Assembly: GCA_003552425.1 (NCBI GenBank)
Contig: PUMC01000122.1
Location: 1 to 16,806 of the forward strand
Length of the DNA stretch: 16,806 nt
From: Candidatus Acetothermia bacterium
GTDB taxonomy: Bacteria; Bipolaricaulota; Bipolaricaulia; Bipolaricaulales; Bipolaricaulaceae
Reading direction: 5' to 3'
Positions 1 through 8,976 of this stretch are shown in pieces. Below the pieces are notes generated by a model. The model searched no databases. It was not told where the DNA came from and saw nothing but the letters and a program-made list of their open reading frames with translations. Each line of letters opens with the position of its first letter. Positions within the stretch are counted from its first letter, which is position 1. Position numbers and translations under genes: made by a program.

Positions 1-356
1 CCCAGGGAGAACTCGACGAAGGGGATCCCAAAGAAGGCCAGGCTCCCAAAAGCTGCCGTCAGACCGGTGAGCCGCCTCAAGTCCTCCGGAAGCGCAAGCG
101 CACGTGCGCTTGTTGCCAGCACCGCAACGGTACCGCCAACGGACAGCAACCCCGCGAACACGAACCTCCCCATGTCGGGGGTGAGCTGGGTGGTGGACAG
201 GTTGACGAAGAACAGCGCCGGAAGCGCGAACCGGTACACATAGCTGTTGAGCACACGTTCGTCGCCCTGCTGGAGAACATTCGAACGGCGAGCAAGCATC
301 CCCAAGGCCACGAGCACCGCCAGGGGAATGGCAGCACCCAGCGTCCCGTAGGTCAT
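1..356 (-). CDS. AEC-family (auxin efflux carrier-like) transporter, 5' part only
   Basis: The reading frame opens with ATG at 356-354 and runs off the window edge after 118 codons, so only the N-terminal third is visible. It reads as an integral membrane protein: a hydrophobic first helix (about residues 8-20, AAIPLAVLVALGMLARR), then the segment YVYRFALPALFFVNLS (about 39-54), then further helices including a LAFFGIPFVEF stretch. A short helix ending in G.L.RR followed by a RFALPALFF-like second helix is typical of the AEC permease family, which exports or imports organic anions such as malonate; the substrate here is unknown. An in-frame TAA lies 24 bases upstream, so ATG356 is the first possible start. 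It has no Shine-Dalgarno site of its own. Its ATG overlaps the TGA of a preceding 34-codon ORF (ATGA), suggesting translational coupling. It lies 269 bases beyond tatD and may or may not share that transcript. Confidence 0.75.
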   Translation of the reverse strand, partial: MTYGTLGAAIPLAVLVALGMLARRSNVLQQGDERVLNSYVYRFALPALFFVNLSTTQLTPDMGRFVFAGLLSVGGTVAVLATSARALALPEDLRRLTGLTAAFGSLAFFGIPFVEFSL

Positions 357-457
357 GGTGAGAGCACGCGCACCGCGTTACGGTCCACAGCGCTCGGGGA
401 ACACATCGCAGTAGCTCGGAATACCCGCGAGAGGAGGCCAGCAGTCTTACCCACCAT
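353..457 (-). CDS. Possible 34-aa leader ORF overlapping the AEC transporter start
   Basis: This short ORF begins at ATG 457-455, 7 bases after AAAGGAG (465-471 on the plus-strand numbering), which is one of the best ribosome binding sites in the window. It ends at TGA 355-353. The stop shares ATGA with the start of the transporter gene, which itself lacks a ribosome binding site. The predicted peptide (beginning MVGKTAGLLSRVF) has no family I recognise and no clear membrane segment. It may be a real small protein, a leader peptide that couples translation into the transporter, or a chance ORF. The ideal ribosome site and exact four-base overlap are visible in the sequence; the function is inference. 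Confidence 0.4.
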   Translation of the reverse strand: MVGKTAGLLSRVFRATAMCSPSAVDRNAVRVLSP

Positions 458-625
458 CGCTCATCTCCTTTCGGACCGTTGCCGCGCTCGGACACCCTAT
501 GGACAGACCCACCCAGCCCAACGACCTTCGATGCAGCGCCACCCACACCATGTTAGCGATGGGGCAGGAAGACATCGAGTTCACCTCTCGAGCACGGCAG
601 CGCGTCAGGCGAAACGTCCATCAAC
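357..625. other. Intergenic region between tatD and the AEC transporter gene
   Basis: This stretch is the leader of the transporter gene and includes the 34-codon ORF described separately. A second 34-codon frame (447-551, minus) ends just inside that ORF but has no ribosome binding site. A weak promoter-like pair can be read on the minus strand (TTGGGC, 16 bases, TAGGGT, upstream of the AAAGGAG site), with only half of each consensus matched, so I do not claim it. No riboswitch, T-box or rho-independent terminator is recognisable after tatD. Confidence 0.4.
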
Positions 626-1393
626 TCAGAACGTAGGGTGAACACCGAACAGGTCACAGGCGTTGTTCCAGGTGATCTCAGCCAGCTTCTCCGATCGCAT
701 CCCGAGGAGGTCGGCCAACGCTTGCACCACCAAGCGCACCTTGAGCGGGTCGTTGCGTTTCCCCCGGAACGGCTGCGGCGGAAGATACGGGCAATCGGTC
801 TCCACGAGCAACCGCTCAACGGGAACAGCGCGCACGGCATCCCGCAAAGCGTGATTGCGAGCATAGGTGAGCGGGCCGCCGATTCCCAGATGCAGTCCCA
901 TCGCCACCACCTGACGCGCGTTCTCCGTATCGCCGGAGAACGCATGCACAACACCGCGCGGGGGGCCTTCCTCACGAAGCACCCGCACGAACGTCCCCCA
1001 TGCGTCCCTCTGATGGAGGATCACCGGGAGCTCCAACCGCCCTGCCATGCGCAGCTGCGCACGGAACGCGCGCTCCTGCTGATCCCTGGGAGAGCGATCC
1101 CGGTAGAAGTCAAGACCGCACTCCCCTACCGCAACAGCACCCTCGTTGAGCAGATGGGCAAGCTCCGCCTCGGCATCCGGCGTGTAGTCCTTTGCATCGT
1201 GGGGATGCACGCCACAGGCGGCACCGATGTGCTCGTGAGAAGCGGCAAGCGCCAGCGATGCTCGTGATGAGCCGAGGTCTGCACCCACATTGAGCGCGGC
1301 GACATGCTGGTCCCGCATCGCCTCAAGGATGCGTCCGCGGTCCTCCCGGAACTGGGGGAAGTCGAGGTGGGCGTGACTATCAAACAGCCGCAT
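626..1393 (-). CDS. tatD: TatD-family metal-dependent deoxyribonuclease/hydrolase
   Basis: This 255-aa protein is full length for the TatD (YcfH/YabD) family of the amidohydrolase superfamily, TIM-barrel enzymes with 3'-5' exonuclease or DNase activity that use two metal ions. The metal ligands are all visible: H7 and H9 in DSHAHLD, E91 in VGECGLDFYRDRSPRDQQ, H127 in PVILHQRDA, H150 in GVVHAFSGD and D200 in LLVETDCPYLPP. It starts at ATG 1393, 7 bases after the nnr stop codon, with no obvious Shine-Dalgarno site between them, and is the last closely spaced gene of the minus-strand operon. Family members have been linked to DNA repair, D-Tyr-tRNA deacylation and RNA quality control; which of these applies here cannot be told from sequence. 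Confidence 0.93.
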   Translation of the reverse strand: MRLFDSHAHLDFPQFREDRGRILEAMRDQHVAALNVGADLGSSRASLALAASHEHIGAACGVHPHDAKDYTPDAEAELAHLLNEGAVAVGECGLDFYRDRSPRDQQERAFRAQLRMAGRLELPVILHQRDAWGTFVRVLREEGPPRGVVHAFSGDTENARQVVAMGLHLGIGGPLTYARNHALRDAVRAVPVERLLVETDCPYLPPQPFRGKRNDPLKVRLVVQALADLLGMRSEKLAEITWNNACDLFGVHPTF

Positions 1394-1400
1394 CGCTCAT

Positions 1401-2954
1401 CTAGAAGAACAACCGTTCCAGGCGCGCCGCCTCCCGGGGGATCGCCCCCAGAAGATCCGAGGGAAGCACTCCCCGCGTTGCGCGGTGGCGAGCCAGCCGC
1501 TCGGCGGCCTTCCCGTGCAGGAACACCCCGGCGCACGCAGCCTCCACCGGATCTGCCCCGCCGGCCCACAGACCGGCGATCAACCCCGCCAGCACATCGC
1601 CCGAGCCCCCGTGAGCAAGCCCCGTGTTGCCGGTCAGGTTGAGGTACAGAGGGCCGTCAGGAGAAGCCACAACCGTGGGCGCACCCTTGAACACCACCGT
1701 AGCATGCCAGTTCTGGGACGCCCGGCTCGCCTGGCGGAGTTTGTCGGCGAGCGCCTCGTCCACCCCCATGCCGGTCAACCTGGCGAACTCCCCAGGATGC
1801 GGGGTGAGGAGCCAGTGTCCCTCATGCCGTCCCAAGAGCTTGCCGTCCTCGGCAAGCGCGTACAGACCATCGGCGTCGACGAGCACCTGTGGATGCCCCG
1901 CTGTGACCAGCGCCCGCACGACTTCGGCAGCGCCCGGACTGCGACCGATTCCTGGCCCCACCAACACCACGTCGGCTTCGTGGGCCAGTTCCACGGCCAT
2001 CGGCGCTGCGTCGGGGGAGAACCGCCCATCGGGTGCCGCACCACCCGGGTGGACGAGTGCCTCCTGCACGACCGTCGCGATCACCGGGGCCACGGGCTCT
2101 GGGCAGAGCACGTGAACCAACCCCGCACCCGCACGCAAGGCTCCCTCGGCAGCGAGTCCCACCGCTCCCGACATGCTCACCGCCCCCCCCACCACCAGCA
2201 CACGCCCGAACGTACCCTTGTGCCCGTGCGGAGGCCGCGAGGGAAGACATGCCGCACACAGGTCGTCCGTCAGGATCTGTGCGGCCACCTCGGCTTCCTC
2301 CCAAGCCCCGGGGGGGTATGCCACCGGGATCACCTGCAGTTCCCCGCAGTAACCGGCCGCGGGCGGAAGCAGGTGGCACGGTTTGTACGCGGCCATGGCC
2401 AAGGTCAACGCTGCCACCACGGCCGCTTCGGGAGCTTCGCCGGAATCGGCATTCAGGCCCGAAGGGAGATCCAGCGCAACCACAGGCACCGGGCTGGCGT
2501 TCACAAGGTCGATGGCCATGCGCGCCGGTCCCCGTGCCGCACCCTGCAGACCCACCCCCAGCAACCCATCGAGAACAAGGTCCGCCCCCTCCAGAAGCTC
2601 GTCGACCAGCTCCCATTCATCCTCGCAACTCACGGTGAACGTCCGTCCGGGGAAGCTTGCCGTGAAGGCCTGCGCTTGCTGTGCCGACGCCCCCCGTGGC
2701 TCGCCAAGGAGCACGGCCACAGGCTCCGCCCCCCACAGACCCAGCCAACGCAGAGCTCCGAGCGCGTCACCACCGTTGCCACCGCGACCGCATAGACCAA
2801 CCACGCGCTCGCCGGCCACGGAACCCGCCCAACGCCGCACTGCGGCTGCAGCGCCGTGGGCGGCCGACTCCATGAGCAGGATACTCGGAACACCGAGTTC
2901 CTCCGCCTTGGCGTCCAACGCACGCACACCCTCCGACCACAGGACCGGTCTCAT
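1401..2954 (-). CDS. nnr: Bifunctional NAD(P)H-hydrate epimerase / ADP-dependent (S)-NAD(P)H-hydrate dehydratase
   Basis: This 517-aa protein joins two enzymes that repair hydrated, inactive NADHX and NADPHX. The N-terminal half (about 1-215, YjeF_N) is the epimerase; it shows GRGGNGGDALGALR, DGLLGVGLQGAARGP and the aspartate-containing ALDLPSGLNADSGEAP. The C-terminal half (about 235-517, ribokinase-like carbohydrate kinase fold) is the ADP-dependent dehydratase; it shows HGHKGTFGRVLVVGG, VLVGPGIGR, VLVDADGLYAL, LLTPHPGEFARLTG and the nucleotide-binding NTGLAHGGSGDVLAGLIAG. The fused form and its length are usual for bacteria. The ATG start (2954-2952) overlaps the miaA TGA by four bases (ATGA), so it is probably translated by coupling. 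The gene shares an operon with gap, whose product is a known enzymatic source of NADHX. Confidence 0.95.
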   Translation of the reverse strand: MRPVLWSEGVRALDAKAEELGVPSILLMESAAHGAAAAVRRWAGSVAGERVVGLCGRGGNGGDALGALRWLGLWGAEPVAVLLGEPRGASAQQAQAFTASFPGRTFTVSCEDEWELVDELLEGADLVLDGLLGVGLQGAARGPARMAIDLVNASPVPVVALDLPSGLNADSGEAPEAAVVAALTLAMAAYKPCHLLPPAAGYCGELQVIPVAYPPGAWEEAEVAAQILTDDLCAACLPSRPPHGHKGTFGRVLVVGGAVSMSGAVGLAAEGALRAGAGLVHVLCPEPVAPVIATVVQEALVHPGGAAPDGRFSPDAAPMAVELAHEADVVLVGPGIGRSPGAAEVVRALVTAGHPQVLVDADGLYALAEDGKLLGRHEGHWLLTPHPGEFARLTGMGVDEALADKLRQASRASQNWHATVVFKGAPTVVASPDGPLYLNLTGNTGLAHGGSGDVLAGLIAGLWAGGADPVEAACAGVFLHGKAAERLARHRATRGVLPSDLLGAIPREAARLERLFF

Positions 2955-3874
2955 CGCCCCGATTCTAAGCTTCGATCAGCCTCAGCCCAAATCCGCAGGA
3001 TCTCGCGGGCAACCTCATCGGCCCCCCGCCCGGTGGCGTCGATCCAGCGGATGCTCTCCTTACGAAACCAGGCAAGCTGACGCCGAGCGTAGGCTTTGGT
3101 GCTGGCCACGATGCGACGGCGGGCTTCCTCAAGCTCCATCGCGTCATGGAGAACGGGGAACAGTTCCCGATAGCCGATGGTCCGCGCGGCTGGCGCTTCG
3201 TCGGGAACCCCCGCATCGTGAAGAGCCCGCACCTCCTCGAGGAGCCCCGTCTCCAGCATGCGATCCACCCTGCACGCGATCCTGCGGTAGAGCTCTTGCC
3301 GCTCCACATGCAGCCCTACCCCCACGAGGGGCCACGGGGCAGGTCGCTGCGTTCCCCAAAAGGAGGAGATCGGGCGTCCCGTGGTCTTGTACACTTCGAG
3401 CGCCCTCACGATCCGAACCCGATCAGCGGGGGCAATGCGTGCGGCGGCCTCCGGATCCACGCTGCGAAGCTCCCGGCGGAGTTCCTCGGTAGGACGCCCA
3501 GCGAGCTGCTCCCGAAACTCACGATCGGCCCGGGGACCGGGGAACAACCCTTGGGTCAGCGCCCTCACGTACAGCGTGCTTCCCCCAACGACCATCGCCC
3601 GACGCCCCCGTTCATGGATCCCGAACACGATACGCTCACAGTCATGACGGAAGCGCACCGCGTCGTACGTCGCGCTGGGTTCCAGGACACCGATCAGGTG
3701 ATGGGGCACAGCGCGCAGCGCAGCGTCCGATGGCCGGTCGGTGCCAATGTCAAGACCCTTGTACAGCGCACGCGCGTCGGCGGAGATGATCTCCGCATTT
3801 GCAGCGCGCGCCACATGCAGTGCAACAGCGGATTTGCCCGCTGCGGTGGGCCCTACGAGAAGGAGTACGGTCAC
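2951..3874 (-). CDS. miaA: tRNA dimethylallyltransferase (tRNA A37 prenylation)
   Basis: MiaA transfers a dimethylallyl group from DMAPP to A37 of tRNAs that read codons starting with U. This 307-aa protein is of family length. It begins with a P-loop ([15 protein letters not shown], about residues 4-18), followed by [19 protein letters not shown] containing the catalytic-site aspartate, [11 protein letters not shown], and [13 protein letters not shown]. The C-terminal part shows the typical TIGYRELFP and [15 protein letters not shown]. The serine usually following the aspartate (DS...Y in E. coli MiaA) is alanine here; the aspartate and tyrosine are retained, so activity is still expected. 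The start is GTG at 3874-3872, overlapping the rpoD stop by four bases (GTGA). Its stop overlaps the nnr start (ATGA). Confidence 0.95.
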   Translation of the reverse strand: MTVLLLVGPTAAGKSAVALHVARAANAEIISADARALYKGLDIGTDRPSDAALRAVPHHLIGVLEPSATYDAVRFRHDCERIVFGIHERGRRAMVVGGSTLYVRALTQGLFPGPRADREFREQLAGRPTEELRRELRSVDPEAAARIAPADRVRIVRALEVYKTTGRPISSFWGTQRPAPWPLVGVGLHVERQELYRRIACRVDRMLETGLLEEVRALHDAGVPDEAPAARTIGYRELFPVLHDAMELEEARRRIVASTKAYARRQLAWFRKESIRWIDATGRGADEVAREILRIWAEADRSLESGR

Positions 3875-4959
3875 TCTTCCGCAGCGAGGAGATCCCGAAA
3901 CCGGCGGAGCGTCTGCTGGCGTGAGGGGTGCTTCAGCTTTTCCAAGGCCTTGATCTCGATCTGGCGAACGCGCTCGCGGGTCACGTCGAACATGGCCGCG
4001 ACCTCCTTCAGGGTACGGGGATGGCCATCGCTCAACCCGTAGCGCAGCTCCAGGATCTCGCGCTCGCGGGCGTCCAACTCCTGAAGCGCACGGCGGAGCT
4101 CTTCCTTGAGTTTGGAGCGCAGCGCCTCGCGCGCCGGAGAGGGGATTGAGGTGTCGGCAAGGAAGTCTCCCAGGGTATCCTCATCGTCCTCGGACAGGGG
4201 ACGTTCCAGCGATGCGGTGTAGGAAGCAGCCTGGTCGATCTTCTTCACCCGGTCAACGCTCGTGCCCAGCATCTGAGCCAGCTCCTCGTAGGTAGGGGCC
4301 ATGCCGTTCTTCTGGATGTACTCCCGGCGCAAGCGCCGTAGCTCCTGCAATGCCTCCACCGTATGCACGGGAACCCGAATCGTTCGCGCCTGATCGGCGA
4401 TGGCCCGGGTAATGGACTGCCGAATCCACCATGTGGCGTAGGTGGAGAACTTGTACCCCTTGCGCCAGTCGAACTTCTCCACCGCCCTCATGAGGCCCAT
4501 GTTGCCCTCTTGGATCAGATCCAGGAAGGACACACCGCGGTGCATGTACCGTTTGGCGATGGAGACAACAAGGCGCAAATTGGCTACCGTAAGCTGCTCA
4601 CGAGCAGCCTGCCCCCGCTGGACAATCCCCTTCAGGGTGTCACGCTCGTCGGGCGGAATCTCATCGTGCGCCAGCTTCTCCTCGGCATCCAACCCCGCTT
4701 CGAAGCCCTGTGCCAGCGTCACCTCCTGCTCGCGGGTGAGCAGAGGAACCCTGCCGATCTCCCGCAGGTAGGTGCGTACTGGGTCTTTGCCGCGCTCCTG
4801 CGGTTCGTCCTCTTCCCACTCCTGCGGCTCGGGCTCGGTGGACTCGGCAAGCTCCTCAAGAAGGGGAAGGGTCTCTAGCAGTTCTTCGGGAAACGCCTCT
4901 TCTTGCCCCTGTACACGATCCACCTCGGGACCCCGTCGTTCATCCGCCGGCTTCCGCAC
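3871..4959 (-). CDS. rpoD: Primary RNA polymerase sigma factor (sigma-70/RpoD)
   Basis: This 362-aa group 1-type sigma factor contains an acidic, low-complexity N-terminus (about 18-58) in place of a recognisable region 1.1. Region 1.2 follows ([21 protein letters not shown], 59-79), then region 2 with [17 protein letters not shown] and [20 protein letters not shown] (126-170) and the -10 recognition segment [17 protein letters not shown] (171-187). Region 3 comes next, then region 4 with the -35 helix-turn-helix [19 protein letters not shown] (317-335). It is short, comparable to Bacillus SigA, and is probably the housekeeping factor because it sits in the classical dnaG-rpoD pair. The GTG start (4959-4957) lies inside dnaG with a 20-base overlap and only a run of Gs as a possible ribosome site. 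Another GTG at codon 13 is a possible alternative, and both precede all conserved regions. Confidence 0.95.
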   Translation of the reverse strand: MRKPADERRGPEVDRVQGQEEAFPEELLETLPLLEELAESTEPEPQEWEEDEPQERGKDPVRTYLREIGRVPLLTREQEVTLAQGFEAGLDAEEKLAHDEIPPDERDTLKGIVQRGQAAREQLTVANLRLVVSIAKRYMHRGVSFLDLIQEGNMGLMRAVEKFDWRKGYKFSTYATWWIRQSITRAIADQARTIRVPVHTVEALQELRRLRREYIQKNGMAPTYEELAQMLGTSVDRVKKIDQAASYTASLERPLSEDDEDTLGDFLADTSIPSPAREALRSKLKEELRRALQELDAREREILELRYGLSDGHPRTLKEVAAMFDVTRERVRQIEIKALEKLKHPSRQQTLRRFRDLLAAEE

Positions 4960-6664
4960 AACGCCCCCCGATCACGCGCAACCGTTGCCGACACAGATCC
5001 TGGTACTGCCGACTCAGCTCACCCAAGGCTTCCCTCCGACCAGCAGACTCCGCCTCGGCAATCGCTGCGCTCAACTCCTCGATGCGACGCTCTAGCTTTG
5101 GTAAGTGCACGAATCGGTTCAGCGTGTCCTGCACAGCCCGCGCCTCGTCCCGCAGGTTCACGTCAAGCAGTGCAGTACGGGCGGCCCGGGACGCTGCTTC
5201 GGGCTCCAGTTCACCCGCCAGATCCCGAGCAGTGGGTGCATCGCCTGCTCGCCAGAGCTCCAACCACCGTTGTACGATGGGTCGATATTCAGGGCGAAAA
5301 TCGGAGACTTCAAGGTCAGCCAGCGCCGCCGTAGGGAGTTTACCGGCAAGAAGGAAGTGCACCAGCAGCTCCTCGACGCTCAGTTCCTCAGGATCGGCGG
5401 CCTGGCGAGGGCGGTCAGGCTTCCGGCGTCCCGAGCGCAGCACCCCCCGTACATCCTCCTCCGGAAGGTCAAGCAGCCGGGCCAGCCCACGGGCGAGTTC
5501 TTGGCGCAGGGGGACACTTCGAATGTGCTCCCACAGAGCGCGCGTCTCCTCAAGGGCCGTCTCTTTCCCCTCCACGGTGTCCACGTCCGTCCGTTCGGCC
5601 AGGGCATCGAGGAAGAACAGGTGAAACGGCCGGGCCTCCGCCAGCACAGCCTCGATGCCTTCCGCTCCCGAGCGCCGCACCACGGAGTCCGGATCTTCCC
5701 CCGGGGGCAGACGCGCCACCCCCACCCGTAACCCCGCCGAGCGCAGCACCACCATGCCGCGCAACGCCGCGGCCGAACCGGCGGCGTCCCGGTCGAATGC
5801 GATGATGACCTGATCCGTGTACCGAGCCAGGAGGCGTGCCTGCGCCTCCGTGAGCGCCGTACCCATGGAACCCACGGCCTCCGTCACCCCGGCCCCATGC
5901 AGCCCGATCACATCGGTATAGCCTTCCACCAACACCGCACGGCCCCGCTTACGCAAGGGCTCGAGCGCTACGTCGAGCCCGTAGAGCAGCGTACCCTTGG
6001 TGAACAGAGGGGTGTTGGGCACGTTGAGATACTTCGGCTCACCCGACAACGCACGTCCTGCAAACGCCACCGGCCGACCTCGAGGGTCGCGTAGCGGGAA
6101 CATGACCCGATCCCGGAACCGGTCGTAGGGTCCTCGATCTCCCTTGATCACAAGACCCAATTGGAGCAGTGTCTCCACGCCCTGCTGCCCTAGCGCCTTC
6201 AGCAGACCGTCCCATCCTGGCAACGCGTAACCGATCCCCCAGCGTTGCCAGTCATCCTCGCCGATCCCACGGTCTCCCAAATAGGCTCGTGCCCGCTTGC
6301 CCCCCGGGGACCGCAGCGTACGGACGAAGTAACGCTCGGCCTCCTCGCAGACATCGATCAGCCCTGTCCGCTCCTTACCCCCGCTGAGTTCCACGCCGAC
6401 CTCATCGGCCAGGCGGGCCAGAGCCTCGGCAAAATCCAGCTTCTCGGCACGCATGAGGAAGCCGATCGCATCGCCGCCCGCACCACAACCGAAGCAGTGC
6501 CACAATCCCTTCTCCGGTGAGACCGTAAGCGAGGGGCTGCTGTCGGCGTGGAACGGGCAACGACCCTTCAGGCCCTTGCCCGCCGGGGTCAGCGTGACGT
6601 AGCGGCCGATCAACGCCGCCACATCGAGCCGAGACTTGACCTCTTCAACCTCAGGTCGTCCCAC
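4940..6664 (-). CDS. dnaG: DNA primase
   Basis: DnaG lays down RNA primers for chromosome replication at the fork with DnaB helicase. The 574-aa protein has the N-terminal CHC2-type zinc-binding domain with C36 and H39 in [15 protein letters not shown] and C57 and C60 in [17 protein letters not shown]. The catalytic core includes [17 protein letters not shown] (181-197) and the TOPRIM metal centre: E247 in [14 protein letters not shown] and D291/D293 in [14 protein letters not shown]. The C-terminal third (about 400-574) is more divergent and would hold the helicase-interacting domain. The GTG start (6664-6662) lies within the last 14 bases of the upstream MBL-fold gene. The 3' end overlaps rpoD, matching the conserved dnaG-rpoD arrangement of the macromolecular synthesis operon without rpsU nearby. 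Confidence 0.96.
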   Translation of the reverse strand: MGRPEVEEVKSRLDVAALIGRYVTLTPAGKGLKGRCPFHADSSPSLTVSPEKGLWHCFGCGAGGDAIGFLMRAEKLDFAEALARLADEVGVELSGGKERTGLIDVCEEAERYFVRTLRSPGGKRARAYLGDRGIGEDDWQRWGIGYALPGWDGLLKALGQQGVETLLQLGLVIKGDRGPYDRFRDRVMFPLRDPRGRPVAFAGRALSGEPKYLNVPNTPLFTKGTLLYGLDVALEPLRKRGRAVLVEGYTDVIGLHGAGVTEAVGSMGTALTEAQARLLARYTDQVIIAFDRDAAGSAAALRGMVVLRSAGLRVGVARLPPGEDPDSVVRRSGAEGIEAVLAEARPFHLFFLDALAERTDVDTVEGKETALEETRALWEHIRSVPLRQELARGLARLLDLPEEDVRGVLRSGRRKPDRPRQAADPEELSVEELLVHFLLAGKLPTAALADLEVSDFRPEYRPIVQRWLELWRAGDAPTARDLAGELEPEAASRAARTALLDVNLRDEARAVQDTLNRFVHLPKLERRIEELSAAIAEAESAGRREALGELSRQYQDLCRQRLRVIGGRCAEAGG

Positions 6665-7253
6665 GCTGCAGCCCTCGCAGGAAGGGGTTGCTCATCCGCT
6701 CCTCTCCAATCTCACTGGCCGGACCATGACCGGGTTGCACCGTCCAGTCATCGGTCAGTTCCAGCAGGCGCGCCAACGAACGCTCCAAGGTACCCCAGTC
6801 GCCGCCAGGAAGATCCGAGCGACCCACCCCGCCGGCGAACAACACATCGCCCGGGAACACCGTCTTGCCGCGCTCCCAGAGGTACGCCACGGATCCGGGG
6901 GAGTGCCCGGGAAGGTGCCACACCAACAGCTCCTCATCGCCGAGGGGCAACCGATCCCCCTCGGCTACGGAGCGCCCTCGCGGGGGCGGCTCTTGTCCCA
7001 TCGCCCAGAACACCGCTGCCTCATCAGGGTGATAGACGATCGGGGCTTTCGTGTGCTCGTGGGCGGCGAGCGCACCGTCGGTGTGATCGAAGTGCCCGTG
7101 CGTGAGCAGCACATAGCGCACCTTCACATCGTCGAGGGCGCGCCGAAGCTCCGTGGAGAACGCGCCCGGGTCGATGAGCGCCGCCTCCCCGCCGCTGACG
7201 AGCACGTACGCATTGGCCATGAGCGGCCCCACCGGTATCGTGTCAATACGCAT
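6651..7253 (-). CDS. MBL-fold metallo-hydrolase (glyoxalase II-like, YcbL type)
   Basis: This 200-aa single-domain metallo-beta-lactamase-fold protein carries the complete dinuclear metal motif: H52, H54, D56 and H57 in LLTHGHFDHTDG, H117 in HLPGHSPGS, D136 in VFPGDVLF and H176 in VQPGHGPAS. The segment GRSDLPGGDWGTL after D136 is typical of the small glyoxalase II-like YcbL/YqgX group, which hydrolyse thioesters such as S-lactoylglutathione analogues; the true substrate is unknown. It starts at ATG 7253 within the end of the comF-like gene (11-base overlap) and ends inside dnaG (14-base overlap), so its position in the operon is tight. No signal peptide is visible and a cytoplasmic location is expected. 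Confidence 0.9.
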   Translation of the reverse strand: MRIDTIPVGPLMANAYVLVSGGEAALIDPGAFSTELRRALDDVKVRYVLLTHGHFDHTDGALAAHEHTKAPIVYHPDEAAVFWAMGQEPPPRGRSVAEGDRLPLGDEELLVWHLPGHSPGSVAYLWERGKTVFPGDVLFAGGVGRSDLPGGDWGTLERSLARLLELTDDWTVQPGHGPASEIGEERMSNPFLRGLQRGTT

Positions 7254-7980
7254 GATCCGTCGCGCGTGCTGCGGTCAGCACAAACACATCCCCGAAACCG
7301 CCTGCGCGCAGGGCACGCGCCGCCTCCGTTGCCGTTGCCCCTGTGGTAAACACGTCGTCCACCACCATCACCCCCTCGTCACTTCCCGAGTGGCGTACCC
7401 GAAAGCAACCGTGCACGCCTCGTCGCCGCGCGCGTCCGGTGCGGCCCACCTGCGGCGGCGTCGAGCGCGGTTTGACCAGGAGGCGCCGGTACGGTCGCTC
7501 GATCTCGCGCGCTACCACCCTCGCCAAGTCCTCCGCAGCGTGGTACCCCCGCCTCCGAAGTCGCTGGGGATCAGGAGGAACGCATGTCACCCAGCGCACC
7601 GCCATCGCCTCCGTCTGCACCTCAGGAAGCCGCCCGAGAAAACGCCCCAGAGGGCGCGCCAGCATCCGCTCTCCCTCGTACTTGAGCGCCCGCACCAGAA
7701 CCGCCAGCTCCCCATCGTAGGGCCCCCAAGAGCTTGCCCACCCGTAGCTCTTTGCCTCGACCGTACAATCCTCGCACAGATCGCAGTCTTCGTTCAACGG
7801 TCGGCCGCACACCGTACACCCCGGGCGCCCCCAACGAGGCACAGCAGCCGCACAACCGTCACACAGCGGCTCCCGCAGCGGCACAGGACCACCGCAGAAG
7901 AAACAGCTGGGCGGGAACAGCAACGCTGCCGCTCCCGCCACAACCTTTCCCAGCTCAGCCGCCGATGTACCCCGCCACAT
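7243..7980 (-). CDS. ComF-family protein (phosphoribosyltransferase domain with zinc-ribbon N-terminus)
   Basis: This 245-aa protein has the architecture of ComF/GntX family proteins. A cysteine-rich N-terminus (C26, C29, C40, C43, C55, C58, C66, C69, C72) probably binds zinc. The C-terminal type I phosphoribosyltransferase domain ends in the PRPP-binding loop GVMVVDDVFTTGATATEAAR (about 203-222). Between them are the family motifs LVRALKYEGERMLARPLG and RRGYHAAEDLAR. ComF is needed for DNA uptake in naturally transformable bacteria, but the family is also found outside competence loci and no other competence gene is in this window. The ATG at 7980 lies 26 bases inside gap, and a GTG 13 codons later is an alternative start just before LLFPPSCFFCG. 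Confidence 0.9.
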   Translation of the reverse strand: MWRGTSAAELGKVVAGAAALLFPPSCFFCGGPVPLREPLCDGCAAAVPRWGRPGCTVCGRPLNEDCDLCEDCTVEAKSYGWASSWGPYDGELAVLVRALKYEGERMLARPLGRFLGRLPEVQTEAMAVRWVTCVPPDPQRLRRRGYHAAEDLARVVAREIERPYRRLLVKPRSTPPQVGRTGRARRRGVHGCFRVRHSGSDEGVMVVDDVFTTGATATEAARALRAGGFGDVFVLTAARATDHAY

Positions 7981-8971
7981 CGAGCAGCCGGTTCACGTAA
8001 CCCCACTCGTTGTCGTAGAACGACATCACCTTGACGACGTTCTTCACGTCCGGGAGGACCATTGTGTACGCCAACGCGATCACGGCCGAGTGGTCATCGG
8101 CAATCACATCGGAGGAGACGATCTTGTCCTTGGTCACCAGCATCACCTCGCCCAGCGGTCCCTTGGCCGCCTCGAGGAACGCCTTGTTCACCTCGTCCAC
8201 CGTCACATCGCGGCGCAATGTCGCGGTGAAGTCCGACACAGAGCCGCAGGCCACCGGCACTCGAATGGCCACGCCGTCCATCTTCCCCTTGAGATCGGGG
8301 AACACCTCAGGAATGGAGCGGGCCGCACCCGTGGATGTGGGGATGATGTTCACCGCTGCAGCGCGGGCTCGAGCAAGGTCCTTGTGCGGCGCATCCATCA
8401 GCCGTTGGTCGGCGGTGTACGCATGTACCGTGCTCAGGAAGCCGTTCTCAATGCCAAACGCATCGTGCAGCACCTTCACCGCCGGCCCCAACGAGTTCGT
8501 TGTGCACGAAGCAGCCGACACGATGCGGTGCGTTGAAGGATCGTAGTCACCCTCGTTCATCCGCCACAGGATCTGCGGTACCTCGGCCTTGCGCTCGCCG
8601 CCCGGTGGGGCGGAGAGCAGGACCCGCTCCGCTCCTGCCTTCAGGTGTGCCTCTGCCTTGGCCGGATCACGGAACGCCCCGCTGGCTTCAAGGACCAATT
8701 GCACGCCGTGCTGCTTCCATGGAAGCGCTGCTGGTTCCTTCTCCGCCAGGAAGGGGATCGTCTTGCCATCGATCACGAGTGCCCCGTCCTTGGCGTGGAT
8801 ATCGAACGAGGACCGACCGTAGACCGAGTCGTACCGCGTCAGGTGAGCTGCCTGCTCAGCCGGGAGAAACGGGTCGTTGATCGCCACCACGTCAAGCGGC
8901 CAACCACGCTTGGCGAGTACACGCAGCGTGACCCGTCCTATTCGACCGAAACCATTGATCGCTACTTTCAT
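7955..8971 (-). CDS. gap: Glyceraldehyde-3-phosphate dehydrogenase, type I
   Basis: This 338-aa NAD-dependent enzyme of glycolysis/gluconeogenesis converts glyceraldehyde 3-phosphate to 1,3-bisphosphoglycerate. The Rossmann motif NGFGRIGR is at residues 6-13, the catalytic cysteine is C156 in SAASCTTNSLGP and the activating histidine is H183 in STVHAYTADQR. The inorganic phosphate site NIIPTSTGAA and the C-terminal FYDNEWGYVNRLLDV are also present. I chose ATG 8971 because the family begins M-K-V-A-I-N-G-F-G; an adjacent in-frame GTG at 8974 is equally well placed. A strong AAGGAG (8983-8988) serves this start and overlaps the last codons of pdxT, whose stop lies 5 bases before the ATG. Only one gap gene is in the window, with no pgk or tpiA next to it. 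Confidence 0.96.
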   Translation of the reverse strand: MKVAINGFGRIGRVTLRVLAKRGWPLDVVAINDPFLPAEQAAHLTRYDSVYGRSSFDIHAKDGALVIDGKTIPFLAEKEPAALPWKQHGVQLVLEASGAFRDPAKAEAHLKAGAERVLLSAPPGGERKAEVPQILWRMNEGDYDPSTHRIVSAASCTTNSLGPAVKVLHDAFGIENGFLSTVHAYTADQRLMDAPHKDLARARAAAVNIIPTSTGAARSIPEVFPDLKGKMDGVAIRVPVACGSVSDFTATLRRDVTVDEVNKAFLEAAKGPLGEVMLVTKDKIVSSDVIADDHSAVIALAYTMVLPDVKNVVKVMSFYDNEWGYVNRLLDVAGYIGG

Positions 8972-8976
8972 CACTA

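Noticed and set aside
455..1404. Twelve-base identical string AGATGAGCGATG (minus strand) at the tatD start and at the 34-codon ORF start
   Set aside because: Two copies of a 12-mer around start codons may be chance; no longer similarity flanks them and no other copies were noticed.
1485..2795. 436-codon plus-strand ORF
   Set aside because: It is antisense to nnr, has arginine/histidine/proline-rich composition with no motif, and arises from high-GC codon bias.
3765..3790. MiaA lacks the usual serine after the active-site aspartate (DARALY instead of DSALIY)
   Set aside because: The aspartate, P-loop and other motifs are intact, and this loop varies between families, so it is recorded in the gene entry and not as a finding.
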